From CAYQTE01 sp964420285 (GTDB taxonomy: Bacteria > Planctomycetota > Phycisphaerae > Tepidisphaerales > Tepidisphaeraceae): DNA of 25,936 nt. The stretch is taken from positions 1 through 25,936 of the forward strand of contig CAYQTE010000065.1 in the NCBI GenBank assembly GCA_964420285.1, written 5' to 3'. A program made the translations under genes and the position numbers. The notes under the pieces are model-generated. The model worked only from the letters and a program-made list of their open reading frames with translations. It was not told the DNA's origin and did not search any database. This document shows positions 1 through 7,073 of the stretch, piece by piece. The first letter of the stretch is position 1; each line of letters opens with the position of its first letter.

Positions 1-2821
1 CTTGCGACAGGGGATTGTTGGTCTCGTTGAGCAACAGGCCGTTGTTGGTGATATCAATCTGCCCGCCGCCGTTGATGACCAGCGAGCCGATGGAGCTTGT
101 GACGCCGGGAATGTTCTGAAGGATTTGCAAAACGCCGGTCGAATTAACGGTAACGGCCGATTGGGAAACCGACACCGCCGACGCGACGGCCGGACTGCCC
201 GTGGAACCGCCGACCTGAAGCATGCCGGCTCCGGAAAGCGCACCAAACGCGGCCGTGCCGGAGGAATGGTGGATAGAGCCGTTGTTGGACGTGGCGCTAG
301 CGGTAACAGACCCGCCCGTGATGGAAAGCGTAGATGTGGAAGCGATGGCAAGCGTATTGGAAACGCCGAGAGTCTGGCCGGTTGGTAGAGACAGTGAATT
401 GCCGAACGGCCCGGTGGCGCTGACGGTCAGGCCGCCCGCGCCGGTGATGTTGAGCGTGCCGGTGGTCCAGTGCAGGAGACCGGGATTCCCGGAGGTATCG
501 AGCGATCCGGCGGAGACGATGCCGCCATAAATGTCAATTTGCGTGCCTGTGGTGTTCCATGCCTTGAGCGTTCCGGTTGTTGTGAACGCCCCGGAGCCGC
601 TGACTGTCAGAACGCCGGTGCCGCCGCTGGCACTGGAAGAGCCCCCGATGTACGCGCTGCCGGTGATGTTGGTCGCGCCGCCGGTCATGGCGAAAGAGCC
701 GGAGGAACCGGACGAGAATCCGACAAATAGGTTGTCGGCCGAGATGGTGTTGAGGCCGCCGCATTGGGTAAAAGCGCCTCGGCCCGTGTAGCCGATGCAT
801 TCATTTGCATAGGGCACCATCAGCGTGGAGGACGTGCCGCTGAGCGAATAGGTACCCGTGCCGCCACTAATGGTGAGGCCTGCGCTGACGAAAGACAGCG
901 GAGGCGGTCCGCCGCCGAGGTAGAGATTGCCGGCGCCTTGGACAGAATTGGTACCGCCGGTCTGGATGAAGTTGCCGACTCCGCCCGCGCCGATGACCTG
1001 GGCGCCGGATACGAGCGATCCCGAGCCACTGAGTGTATAGGTTCCCGTGGCGCTCGCCTTTGCCGCTGAGGCGGTGGTGCAGAGCACGCCAAGGGAAAGC
1101 TGGCCGGTTGTGCCGAGGCTGTTGGTTCCGGCGGATTGAGTAAATGTGCCTATACAGGGCAATGAGTAATGTAGCCCGGCGCTGCCGATGTCCTCTTCGG
1201 TTGCATTCAGGACGCCGGTGCCGCTGAGGGTGTAATCGCCAGTGCCGCCTTCGGATCCGGACACGCTTCGCGCAACTACGTTTCCGGCAACATAAAGACT
1301 GGTCACCGAGTTTGAGCCGCCGGTCTGATTGAAGAACCCGCGAGTGATTCCGCCGACGATTTCACAAGGCGTAGTCACTACGCCGCCGCTTAGCGAGTAG
1401 GTTCCCGTCCCGCCCTGGCCGGGCGTCGCGAAAGCGAGAGCCAGCACAACCCCCGGCGTGTTAGTGCCGCCAGACTGGTTAAAATAACCAACACCCCCAT
1501 CGCCTACGGCAAACGGTCCGGCCGGGATCGACAGCGTGCCGCCGCTTAACATGTAGGTGCCCGAGCTCCCGCCGACATCTATCTCGCCGGCCGACGGTCC
1601 GATTGTGTTTGTGCCGCCAGACTGATTGAATGTGCCGCCGCCCGGCCCGCTGCCGAAACCGATGTATTCACCAGGGCTGCCGGACGCATTGCTTCCACTG
1701 GAGTTTACAACCAGCGATGCCGTGCCGCTTAACTCATAGAGGGCGGATGCGCCGTTGACATATAATGTGCCGTAGTTGGAAATAGTGTTGGTCCCGCCGG
1801 TTTGGCAAAAAATTGCCGCACCGTTGTAACCAATATATTCATCCCCCGGGGTGCTGTTCCGCAGCCCGGGATTTGTCACATTGAGAGTGCCGCCGCTCAT
1901 CGTGTAAGTGCCGGTGGAATTGGCCTGATAGCCGAGGTAGAGGTTGCCGGTGGCTTGGCTGCTGCCGACGCTGTTGCTTCCGGCGGTCTGGGTGATGCTG
2001 CCTGTACCTGAATAGCCGATGTACTCAACATTCGTGGCCGCGAGGGATTGATTTCCCCGCAGCAAGAGTGACGGCCCGACACTGGGTGCGGCGACGCTGT
2101 CGACCACAAGCCCGGCAGTGCTGGCTCCCGTGATTGTGAGGGCGCCGCTCGTCCAGTTGAGCAGCGAGGAATTGCCCGAAATGTCAAGAGTCTTGGCTGT
2201 GATCGACCCGCCGTTGAGGTTGATCTGCGAGCCGGGGGTGTTCCACGCTTTAAGCGTGCCGCTGGTGCTGAAGGAGGCGGTGTTGTTGACGATGAGGACG
2301 CCCTGGCCGCCTGCGCCGGCGCTGGAGCCGCCGATGTAGGTGTTGCCGGTGATGTTGGTTGTGCCGCCGGTCTGAGTGTAGAAGCCGGCGGAGTTGGGGT
2401 TGGCGGCGAGGTTGAGCGTGATGGTGTCGTTGAGGCCGGCGGATTGGTTGAATGTGCCCGAGCCATTCAGGCCGATGGTTTCGGCCGTGGTGGTGAGGGT
2501 GTTGGCGGAGAGGTTGAAGGTGTTCGTGGCGCTGGGGCTGCCTGCGGTGAGGTCGAGTGTGAGGGCGGCGAGAGTAATCGGGGATGCGGTGTAATCGTAG
2601 TTGACGGCGACTGCGGTTGAGCCGGTGGTGATGATGCTGGCGGAATCGCCATTGCCGGGGACGCCGGCGGACCAGTTGTTGGGGTCGCTCCAGCTTACGC
2701 CGTCGCCCAGGCCGGTCCAGAAATCGTCGGCCAGGGCGCGGGCGGAGGGCAGGACGGCCGACGCGGCGGCGAGGATCAGGCAGGCGGATCGACGACGGCG
2801 ATGGCGGGGGCGCCTGGTCAT
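1..2821 (-). CDS. Exported T5SS/PEP-CTERM-type beta-strand repeat surface protein, C-terminus outside window
   Basis: Reading the minus strand from the ATG at 2821 gives 940 uninterrupted codons to the left edge, so the gene is 3'-truncated by the window. The N-terminus is an Arg-rich stretch, a hydrophobic core (ACLILAAASAVLP) and an Ala-x-Ala-like cleavage site before DDFWTG, a Sec signal peptide. The mature part is rich in Gly, Ser, Thr and Asn. It opens with W-x-D-P-N-N-W, typical of autotransporter and PEP-CTERM surface proteins. About ten repeats follow, with cores such as FNQSGGTNT, FTQSAGTNS and YTQTGGTTN alternating with GTYxLSGG and EYIGY segments. This resembles the T5SS/PEP-CTERM-associated repeat and probably folds as a beta-helix outside the cell. 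A C-terminal PEP-CTERM anchor or autotransporter barrel would lie beyond position 1. No clear Shine-Dalgarno precedes the start. The substrate or binding partner is unknown. Confidence 0.85.
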   Translation of the reverse strand, partial: MTRRPRHRRRRSACLILAAASAVLPSARALADDFWTGLGDGVSWSDPNNWSAGVPGNGDSASIITTGSTAVAVNYDYTASPITLAALTLDLTAGSPSATNTFNLSANTLTTTAETIGLNGSGTFNQSAGLNDTITLNLAANPNSAGFYTQTGGTTNITGNTYIGGSSAGAGGQGVLIVNNTASFSTSGTLKAWNTPGSQINLNGGSITAKTLDISGNSSLLNWTSGALTITGASTAGLVVDSVAAPSVGPSLLLRGNQSLAATNVEYIGYSGTGSITQTAGSNSVGSSQATGNLYLGYQANSTGTYTMSGGTLNVTNPGLRNSTPGDEYIGYNGAAIFCQTGGTNTISNYGTLYVNGASALYELSGTASLVVNSSGSNASGSPGEYIGFGSGPGGGTFNQSGGTNTIGPSAGEIDVGGSSGTYMLSGGTLSIPAGPFAVGDGGVGYFNQSGGTNTPGVVLALAFATPGQGGTGTYSLSGGVVTTPCEIVGGITRGFFNQTGGSNSVTSLYVAGNVVARSVSGSEGGTGDYTLSGTGVLNATEEDIGSAGLHYSLPCIGTFTQSAGTNSLGTTGQLSLGVLCTTASAAKASATGTYTLSGSGSLVSGAQVIGAGGVGNFIQTGGTNSVQGAGNLYLGGGPPPLSFVSAGLTISGGTGTYSLSGTSSTLMVPYANECIGYTGRGAFTQCGGLNTISADNLFVGFSSGSSGSFAMTGGATNITGSAYIGGSSSASGGTGVLTVSGSGAFTTTGTLKAWNTTGTQIDIYGGIVSAGSLDTSGNPGLLHWTTGTLNITGAGGLTVSATGPFGNSLSLPTGQTLGVSNTLAIASTSTLSITGGSVTASATSNNGSIHHSSGTAAFGALSGAGMLQVGGSTGSPAVASAVSVSQSAVTVNSTGVLQILQNIPGVTSSIGSLVINGGGQIDITNNGLLLNETNNPLSQ
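437..690 (-). repeat. Second copy of an ~83-residue module within the surface protein
   Basis: On the minus strand this encodes a module from GGATNITG through the shared cores GTLKAWNT, LDTSGN and LLHWTTGTLNITG. The same order occurs at 2120-2372 (GGTTNITG, GTLKAWNT, LDISGN, LLNWTSGALTITG). The two copies bracket the array of QTGGTN repeats. Confidence 0.7.
2120..2372 (-). repeat. First copy of an ~83-residue module within the surface protein
   Basis: This is the partner of the module at 437-690. It shares GGSSAxxGGxGVL, the exact GTLKAWNT, LDxSGN and a WTxGxLxITGA ending, in the same order and with nearly the same spacing. The copies are imperfect, so this is an old internal duplication or a recurring family domain. 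Confidence 0.7.
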
Positions 2822-2846
2822 GGCAATGCGACTACTGTTGTAGTGT

Positions 2847-2858
2847 GGGGGGGGGGGG
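2847..2858. repeat. Homopolymer run of 12 G just upstream of the surface-protein start
   Basis: Twelve consecutive G on the plus strand (C on the coding strand of the surface-protein gene) lie 25 bases upstream of its ATG at 2821. They would fall in the 5' leader or promoter. Runs of this length are prone to slippage in replication and in sequencing. Confidence 0.9.
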
Positions 2859-3196
2859 TAACATCCGTTCTGCGAGGTTTTGCGGCCGATCGGGTTCCAC
2901 GTTTATCGCCTCCATTCCCAAGTCCGCATCGAACTGGCTCCATAGCAATTCGCGCGAGACGAATCCCCTTTAAGAAAATGGCGTACAGAATTTCCGCGCC
3001 AGCCGGACTGTGCGCTATTTGGGGAGAAAACAGAGTACCGCGCGACACATGGAAATACAAAGACAAATCGGAGAAAAATGGCGAATTCAATCGCGCGGAT
3101 GGAGATAGTACGACAATAGGCAAATTGGGCAATCGGCGGGGTTGGGACCGGCGGGCCGTGCCTGATCGCCGCCCGGCCTGGGCGGACGCGGGCGGG
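2859..3196. other. Intergenic stretch with no recognised gene
   Basis: I see no convincing coding frame or RNA here. The region should contain the promoter of the minus-strand surface-protein gene, but no clean sigma-70 or sigma-54 box pair was found. It is more AT-rich than the coding DNA around 3000-3130. Confidence 0.5.
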
Positions 3197-3572
3197 GAGA
3201 GTGCCCGATGTCCCGTACCGGCCGTTGTTTCCTCCTCCCGATGTACCGCACTGAAAACAGGACGGATCAACCGCAGATGAACGCGGATGAACGCAGATGG
3301 AATCTGGTTCTTGTCTTATCCGCGTCCATCGGCGTTCATCCGCGGTTCCGTCGCTTCACTTTTGTTTTCATCCTCTCAGGGCGAGCGGCGGCTTCATGTT
3401 CACTGCGGGGGATCGAGGTGGAGGTTCTTCGCCACTGGCTCTGCCAAATCGGGGCCGCGACCAACGCCATAGCGGTCAACCCCCACCCAACCCTCCCCCT
3501 GGGTACAGGGAGAGGGGTCTAAGAGGTGGCCCCGCATGGAGTTACGCGCGGCCGGGGAAGTCCGGCACTCTC
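3197..3572. mobile_element. MITE-like element, older copy, interrupted by a nested palindrome
   Basis: The left end GAGAGTGCCCGATGTCCC (from 3197) and the right end ...GTCCGGCACTCTC (to 3572) are imperfect inverted repeats. The interior matches the element at 14033-14252. Shared parts include GTTCTTCGCCA(C/G)TGGCTCTGCCA near 3424-3446 and a long near-identical block around 3474-3517 containing CCCTGGGTACAGGGAGAGGG. The copy is longer (376 versus 220 bp) because a 119-bp palindromic repeat sits inside its left arm at 3252-3370. No flanking target duplication is visible, so it looks older or decayed. It carries no transposase and would need one supplied in trans. Confidence 0.7.
3252..3370. repeat. 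Palindromic GCGGATGAACGC-type dispersed repeat nested in the MITE
   Basis: The outer arms are TGAAAACA (3252-3259) and TGTTTTCA (3363-3370). The inner arms are AACCGCAGATGAACGCGG (from 3269) and, inverted, CGGCGTTCATCCGCGGTT (to 3347). Copies of GCGGATGAACGCAGATG are a familiar non-coding palindrome in planctomycete and some other bacterial genomes, often mis-annotated as short NADERR-containing proteins. The corresponding element at 14033-14252 lacks this block, which marks it as an insertion. Confidence 0.7.
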
Positions 3573-4200
3573 GAAGAAGATTTCACTTGCAATTTGTCGC
3601 AAGTTAGGTTAATGTAAGGTAAAATGCCCACGCCACAGCGTCCAATCGCCACTCCAGACGCGCGACCAGCCCCCCCGGCCGCGTGTCACACCCTCACCCT
3701 GTCACCAAGTCACCTTGTCACCCCTACCCCCCACCCCCCCTCCGGGGCATTCGGGGACATTCCGGGACACCCCCCACCCCCCCTCTGCTGCATTCGGTTT
3801 CATTTGGTGACATGGCCGGAAATGGATAATGGACAATGGATAATGGATAACGAACGCGGCCAGCTTGGCGTTGGCGGCTCGGCGGTTGGTATCCCGTTTT
3901 TGGCGCGCCCGGATCGGACTCGGCCGGGCCAAGTTCAGACTTTTTCAGGCCAAGTTCGAACTTTTTCGAGACATTTCGGGCGTTTTTTCGTCGCAGATGG
4001 GGCGTGAAACCGCGATATTCGGCTGGAAACGAGGGTTGGTTGATATGCGTCGCAAAGGCGGAAAATGAGCGAAGTGATGAATATATAAGGAGATAGGAGC
4101 GAAACGTGGGGAAAATGGACCGGCGGGAAAGCCACGGCACAGGGGCAGTTGTGCGGAAGCAGGATAGCCCAACGCCCTTTGGCCGGCGAGCGGCTTTGGC
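3573..4200. other. Low-complexity, repeat-rich intergenic DNA
   Basis: No gene is supported here. The stretch holds GTCACC-type short repeats (about 3684-3722), two C-rich blocks (3721-3740 and 3769-3783) around copies of a CATTCGGGGACATTCC-like motif, and ATGGATA/ATGGACA repeats (3821-3850). It also contains two 21-bp tandem units (3927-3968) sharing GGCCAAGTTC and ACTTTTTC. A purine-rich AAGGAGATAGGAG at 4088-4100 resembles a ribosome-binding site, but the frame after it looks non-coding. Confidence 0.6.
3927..3968. repeat. Tandem 21-bp direct repeat, two units
   Basis: Unit one (3927-3947) and unit two (3948-3968) share GGCCAAGTTC, then differ as AG versus GA, then share ACTTTTTC, then differ as A versus G. 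That is three differences over 21 bases. Confidence 0.85.
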
Positions 4201-4386
4201 TCAGCGGCGGGCGGTCGATGTGTCTTGTGACACCGTGACGACCGAGACGGGCTGGGTTTGCAAGTTGCCCGTAAGGCGTTCGCTGCCGCTGGTTCGGCCG
4301 CCGAACACCAGCGCACACAGGCTGGCCACAAATACTGACGCTGCCGCGACAACGCACAGGGGCGCTGCCCATTTATCGGATCGCAT
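4201..4386 (-). CDS. Possible small single-pass membrane protein
   Basis: The 61-residue frame from the ATG at 4386 begins MRSDKW. It then has one hydrophobic span, APLCVVAAASVFVASLCALV, followed by a polar Ser/Thr/Gln-rich tail. GGAG lies nine bases upstream of this ATG, which favours it over an in-frame ATG at 4410 and a TTG at 4425. The layout (short basic N-terminus, one helix, polar tail) suits a membrane-anchored small protein. I recognise no family, and the gene stands alone in a repeat-rich spacer, so it may not be real. Confidence 0.35.
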   Translation of the reverse strand: MRSDKWAAPLCVVAAASVFVASLCALVFGGRTSGSERLTGNLQTQPVSVVTVSQDTSTARR

Positions 4387-4658
4387 TTTCCACCGCTCCG
4401 TCTGCCCCATCCATTGCAGACTCAACTTTGCAGTTCCAGCGAACCGCTACGTCCAATATAGCTCGGCCGCGGCAACTGGCAACCGAAAAATGTCCCGATT
4501 TCCAAAATCTCGATGCGATCCGTTTCGGCGGTTAGTTGATTGTATTCAAAGCGTTACGATCGCGCTGGTGGATTGCCTAGTGATGGGTATGGAGGCGGGT
4601 TTGCTGTGGCGACTTTGCCGGCCGAGTCGGCAGAGGGCCATCGAGGTATGATCCGGGG

Positions 4659-5723
4659 ATGGCCGTTCCATTAACGATTCACGGGCGCGGTGCGGCGGAC
4701 AATCCCGCCAATCGGTTCCAGTCGCTTCACATCGAGCCTGATGCGGAATCGGCCGGCGTTGATCCTGACCAGCGCATCCATGCCGATACCGTGTTTCTTG
4801 TCGATTCTTCCCGTTCCATCATCGCCACCAACGACAGTCCGGACATCGGGTTCGACGCCAGCGTCAATCCCTATCGCGGTTGCGAGCACGGCTGCATCTA
4901 TTGCTATGCCCGGCCGACCCACGAATACCTGGGTCTGTCGGCCGGGCTGGATTTCGAGACGCGGATCCTCGTCAAGACGCAGGCGGCGGCGCTTTTGCGC
5001 GAGGAACTGTCCAGCCCGCGATGGGAACCCAGGACGCTCAGCTTCTGCGGCGTGACCGATGCCTATCAGCCGATCGAGCGCCGGCTGGAAATCACGCGGG
5101 CGTGCCTGTCGGTGCTGGCGGAATTCAACAACCCGGTGTGCATAGTGACCAAGAGCGCGCTGGTGACCCGCGACACGGACATTCTCGGCCGGCTTGCAGG
5201 CGTGCGGGCCGCGGCCGTTTTCGTGACCATCACGACGCTGGACAACGATTTGAGCGGCCGGCTCGAACCGCGCGCCGCGGCCGCGCATCGTCGGCTGGGG
5301 GCGATCAGGGCGTTGTCGGAAGCGCGCATCCCGGTGGGCGTGATGGTTTCGCCGGTGATTCCGGGGCTGACGGATCACGAGATTCCCGCGATTCTGCAAG
5401 CCGCCGCCGAGCACGGCGCCGCGTACGCCAGTTACACGCCGATCCGACTTCCGCTGGCGGTGGCTCCGCTGTTTTCGGATTGGTTGATGCGGCACTATCC
5501 GCAGCGGCGGGAGAAGATTCTCAACCGTATCCGTTCGATGCACGAGGGAAAGCTGAACGATCCGCGATTCGGCACAAGAATGCGCGGCACCGGCCTGTGG
5601 GCGGACCAGTTCCGCACCATGTTCCGCCTGGCCCGCCGCCGGGCTGGACTGGATCGCTCAACGCCGGAGCTTTCGATAGCATCGTTCCGCCGGCCGGGTG
5701 GAAAGCAACTGACGCTGTGGTAA
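4659..5723 (+). CDS. PA0069-type radical SAM protein (SplB-like)
   Basis: This 354-residue protein has the segment GFDASVNPYRGCEHGCIYCY, with Cys75, Cys79 and Cys82 forming the CxxxCxxC site for a 4Fe-4S cluster and S-adenosylmethionine. The sequence around it (NPYRGCEHGCIYCYARPTHE) is characteristic of the PA0069/Rv2578c radical SAM group (COG1533), whose reaction is not established. Later conserved stretches include SFCGVTDAYQPIERRLEITR and VMVSPVIPGLTDHEIP. Length fits the family and both termini look complete. The name SplB-like reflects distant similarity to spore photoproduct lyase and does not imply DNA repair. It lies upstream of the toxin remnant on the same strand. Confidence 0.9.
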   Translation: MAVPLTIHGRGAADNPANRFQSLHIEPDAESAGVDPDQRIHADTVFLVDSSRSIIATNDSPDIGFDASVNPYRGCEHGCIYCYARPTHEYLGLSAGLDFETRILVKTQAAALLREELSSPRWEPRTLSFCGVTDAYQPIERRLEITRACLSVLAEFNNPVCIVTKSALVTRDTDILGRLAGVRAAAVFVTITTLDNDLSGRLEPRAAAAHRRLGAIRALSEARIPVGVMVSPVIPGLTDHEIPAILQAAAEHGAAYASYTPIRLPLAVAPLFSDWLMRHYPQRREKILNRIRSMHEGKLNDPRFGTRMRGTGLWADQFRTMFRLARRRAGLDRSTPELSIASFRRPGGKQLTLW

Positions 5724-5769
5724 ATTACCTTGAGTTCGCCAGTATCGCATGCGGAAGGTTGCTGTTTGA

Positions 5770-5909
5770 TTCACTGGCGGTGAATGGCGTTTTGACAGTG
5801 GCCGATATTTCACAATTGCCGCGATCCACTACGACTTTCCCAGGATTTTTGTTTTGCGTATTTTCGGTCACAGGGAATACGACAAGGACAGATGGAAGGA
5901 TGAGTTATG
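5770..5909 (+). pseudogene. HigB-type toxin remnant (C-terminal part only)
   Basis: The frame from 5770 to the TGA at 5907-5909 reads GRYFTIAAIHYDFPRIF, then VLRIFGHREYDKDRWKDEL. This matches the end of HigB-family mRNA interferases, where an (A/V)xIHY strand precedes VLTHxEYDKxxWK. Only about 45 codons remain of the usual ~100. A TGA at 5767 closes the frame upstream, and no ATG, GTG or TTG lies in frame. The radical SAM gene ends just 46 bases before, leaving no room for the N-terminal half. The TGA overlaps the antitoxin start as ATGA, the usual coupling in higBA operons. I infer a deletion that killed the toxin and kept the antitoxin. Confidence 0.7.
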
Positions 5910-6338
5910 AAGCCGTCAACCAGCCATCTTCCCGCCCGGATGCCAACGCGGTTCAACGAGTTGAATTCGTTGTATCCACTGCGGCCGATCAATGACCGGA
6001 TCGATCTGAAAAACGCCGGGGAAGTCATCGACCGCCTGGCGGTGCTGGGCCATCGGACGCGGGATCAGAACGATTATCTCGCCACGCTGATTCTGTTGAG
6101 CGAAGCGTATGAGGCCGAGGAAATCGCCGATGCGATGGACCGCGACAAGTCCTCGGGGCTTGACGCGCTGAAATATCTGATGAACGGTCGGGGCATGAAG
6201 CAGGCCGATTTGGCGAGGCTTCTGAGCCTGGGTGCGAGCGCGGTTTCCATGATTCTGTCGGGCGATCGTCCCATCACCGCCGATCATGCTCGGAAACTGG
6301 CCAAGCACTTTGGGGTTAATGGGGGCGTCTTTCTTTGA
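5907..6338 (+). CDS. HigA-like antitoxin / HTH transcription regulator
   Basis: This 143-residue protein has an N-terminal segment (to about residue 90) seen in the COG5499 HigA-like group, with NDYLATLILLSEAYE. A C-terminal Xre-type helix-turn-helix follows at about residues 96-136 (MKQADLARLLSLGASAVSMI, then LSGDRPITADHARKLAKHFG). Such proteins bind and repress their own promoter and neutralise HigB. The start at 5907 follows AAGGATGAG and overlaps the TGA of the toxin remnant. With no intact partner toxin in the window it is an orphan antitoxin, perhaps kept as a regulator or as protection against a HigB encoded elsewhere. Confidence 0.8.
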   Translation: MKPSTSHLPARMPTRFNELNSLYPLRPINDRIDLKNAGEVIDRLAVLGHRTRDQNDYLATLILLSEAYEAEEIADAMDRDKSSGLDALKYLMNGRGMKQADLARLLSLGASAVSMILSGDRPITADHARKLAKHFGVNGGVFL

Positions 6339-6418
6339 TCCCGTCAGTCGCGCCTGCGTTGCCGACTTGTCCACCGTGTGCAGTTGGCGTCGCGGGCATA
6401 GTTGGTTAAAATAAGTTC

Positions 6419-6826
6419 ATGCCAACGGGACCAGAAAAGGCTCGCCCCAAGACGTTTCAGGAGATCGCCAGCCGGGGCGGGGTTTATCCGCCGGAAGCGT
6501 ATGAATTTGTCAATCGCGGGCTGGCTTATACGGTGTCGAAATTGCAGGGCGGCGGCGAGGAAGAGGACCGTGCGCGGCATGTAACGGGGCAGCAATTGTG
6601 CCAGGGGTTGCGCGAGTACGCATGGCAGCAGTGGGGCATGATGGCCACGGCGGTTCTGCGGCGATGGAACATCACCTGCACGTTCGATTTCGGGCGGATT
6701 GTGTACGAGCTGGTCGACTGCGGGATATTGCGGACGACCGAAGGGGACAGCGTCGAGGATTTCCGCCGGGTTTACGATTTTGAGTCGGCGCTGGAATCGG
6801 AGTACCGGATCGAGAGCAAGGCATGA
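6419..6826 (+). CDS. Minf_1886 family protein
   Basis: This 135-residue soluble protein matches the Minf_1886 family, which I know mainly from Planctomycetota and Verrucomicrobia. Recognisable parts are FQEIASRGGVYPPEAYEFVN near the start, RHVTGQQLCQGLREYAWQQW in the middle, and FDFGRIVYELVDCGILRTTE with EDFRRVYDF at the end. The function is unknown. No signal peptide or membrane span is visible. The stop overlaps the next start (ATGA), so the two are probably co-translated. Confidence 0.8.
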   Translation: MPTGPEKARPKTFQEIASRGGVYPPEAYEFVNRGLAYTVSKLQGGGEEEDRARHVTGQQLCQGLREYAWQQWGMMATAVLRRWNITCTFDFGRIVYELVDCGILRTTEGDSVEDFRRVYDFESALESEYRIESKA

Positions 6827-7011
6827 AGGCTCGATCGGGGGCTAGCCGCGAGGACGCCGCGCAAGCACCAAAGGCGGGCAACAGCCAACAGCCGCCCGGG
6901 CCGGTGTACGGTTTGCGGATGCGGCCGCACAAGCGGCTGTTTGTCGTCTTGTGCGTCATCTTCGCGGCGTGGCTGGTGTTTCTGCTGGTGATGTACAGGG
7001 TCAGTAAGTGA
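6823..7011 (+). CDS. Small single-pass membrane protein coupled to the Minf_1886 gene
   Basis: This 62-residue protein has a polar, Ala/Gln/Pro-rich N-terminal half, a basic RMRPHKR stretch, and one C-terminal transmembrane helix (LFVVLCVIFAAWLVFLLVMY). The basic flank on the N-terminal side predicts the N-terminus inside the cell and a tail-anchored-like form. Its ATG overlaps the upstream TGA as ATGA, strong evidence for translation despite its size. No function can be assigned. Confidence 0.7.
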   Translation: MKARSGASREDAAQAPKAGNSQQPPGPVYGLRMRPHKRLFVVLCVIFAAWLVFLLVMYRVSK

Positions 7012-7073
7012 AGGATCTGGGATTCGGAATCTGAAAATGCGGATGTCATGCAAGGCGATGCTGCCGGTGGCAT

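Noticed and set aside
1897..2466. A 189-residue minus-strand Pro/Ser/Thr-rich frame
   Set aside because: It is a shifted frame of the surface-protein gene; the correct minus frame is open across the whole 1-2821 stretch.
2859..3196. A sigma-54-type promoter (GG-N10-GC) for the surface-protein gene
   Set aside because: The best candidate, TGGCGCG on the minus strand near 3000, lacks the downstream GC element.
3208..3617. Overlapping short frames with NADERR- and RRSSAV-like peptides
   Set aside because: These are translations of the palindromic repeat and the MITE, a known source of spurious proteins.
4106..4651. A 181-residue plus-strand frame preceded by an AAGGAGATAGGAG stretch
   Set aside because: Despite the purine-rich leader, the product has no domain, signal or plausible composition, and a more protein-like small frame lies opposite.
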